A DNA stretch of 64,000 nt from Chromobotia macracanthus (lineage: Eukaryota > Chordata > Actinopteri > Cypriniformes > Botiidae). The stretch lies in contig JAZGTH010000002.1 in the NCBI GenBank assembly GCA_036877525.1, positions 2,154,001 through 2,218,000 on the forward strand, written 5' to 3'. Below, one piece after another: positions 63,524 through 64,000 of this stretch. Both the position numbers and the translations under genes were made by a program. The notes beneath the pieces are model-generated. The model was not told where the DNA came from and searched no databases. It was given only the letters and a program-made list of their open reading frames with translations. How positions within the stretch are numbered: the first letter of the stretch is position 1; every line of letters starts with the position of its first letter.

Positions 63524-64000
63524 GTAAGCTACAGTTTAATCACTCACTAGAGGAAGTACATCAGTCATTAATTACCTCATGCCGAGTCATTTTACACATA
63601 CCTTTCATCCAGGGGAAGAGGGCTTTGTCGCTGGGAAACCTGGGGCTTAGGTGTCATAAGGGTGATGTGTTCTGTCAGTAAATCTCCAGCTGACAGTTGC
63701 TACTTGGAATCCAACTCCTGTTGTTCACAAAAACCCATTTCATAATTTAATGCAGCAATATACCAAAACTGATTTGAAAGGACACAATAATAAACAGCAT
63801 CTACAGAAAGACAAAAGTGTTTCAGATGCATTCACAGATGGGATTAAAGCTTGAACGGCATTTTTGTAATAATAAAGCAAATATAAACTGAGGTCCAAGG
63901 TCTAAAAATCATGTACTTGTATGTACATGTACATATTTTTTATTTAATACTGAAAAAGAAATTGATAATGTCAGTATTTTGTTAAATGTTACATTTTGGG
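63524..64000 (+). other. antxr1 intron 15, partial
   Basis: Intron sequence to the window edge. No exon seen. Confidence 0.5.

Overview
This window is vertebrate nuclear DNA, most likely from a teleost fish. It is AT-rich and built of small exons with GT-AG introns, long microsatellites, and repeat classes typical of ray-finned fish: DIRS-type elements with inverted ends, Tc1/mariner remnants, L1 remnants, LTR elements with TGTCAG...CTGACA ends, and many short TIR elements. I cannot name the species. Gene models below were read by eye from splice sites, reading phase and similarity to families I know; no alignment was run.

Layout. (1) 1-12.1 kb: the only coding exon I recognise is the first exon of a BMP1/tolloid-family metalloprotease on the minus strand (11644-11788). 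The rest of that gene should run leftward, so 1-11.6 kb is probably its first intron. That stretch carries a Tc1-like MITE, a SINE head, a decayed L1 and an internally deleted DIRS-type element. (2) 12.1-30.9 kb: mostly intergenic, with a second element having DIRS-like inverted ends, a solo LTR fragment, several MITEs, and a few short protein-like exon candidates at 22.7-25.8 kb that I cannot identify. (3) 30.9-36.7 kb: a beta-microseminoprotein (MSMB)-like locus with a broken copy followed by an intact four-exon copy. (4) 37.4-64 kb: the first 15 coding exons of antxr1 (TEM8) on the plus strand. They encode the signal peptide, the vWA domain with an intact metal-binding site, the Ig-like domain, the transmembrane helix and the start of the cytoplasmic tail; the gene runs off the right edge. 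Its introns hold an LTR element with a gag-like ORF and no pol seen, with a 5-bp target duplication (intron 7), a second decayed LTR element (intron 14), a Tc1 remnant (intron 10), a MITE just before exon 3, and a duplicated 240-bp repeat (introns 3 and 5).

The genes are neighbours rather than a pathway: a secreted protease, a secreted cysteine-rich protein and a cell-surface matrix receptor. I found no CRISPR, operon or other prokaryotic system. The best leads are the MSMB gene/pseudogene pair, the gag-like LTR element with an apparent splice acceptor at the start of its ORF, the two inverted-end retroelements, and the unassigned exon candidates.
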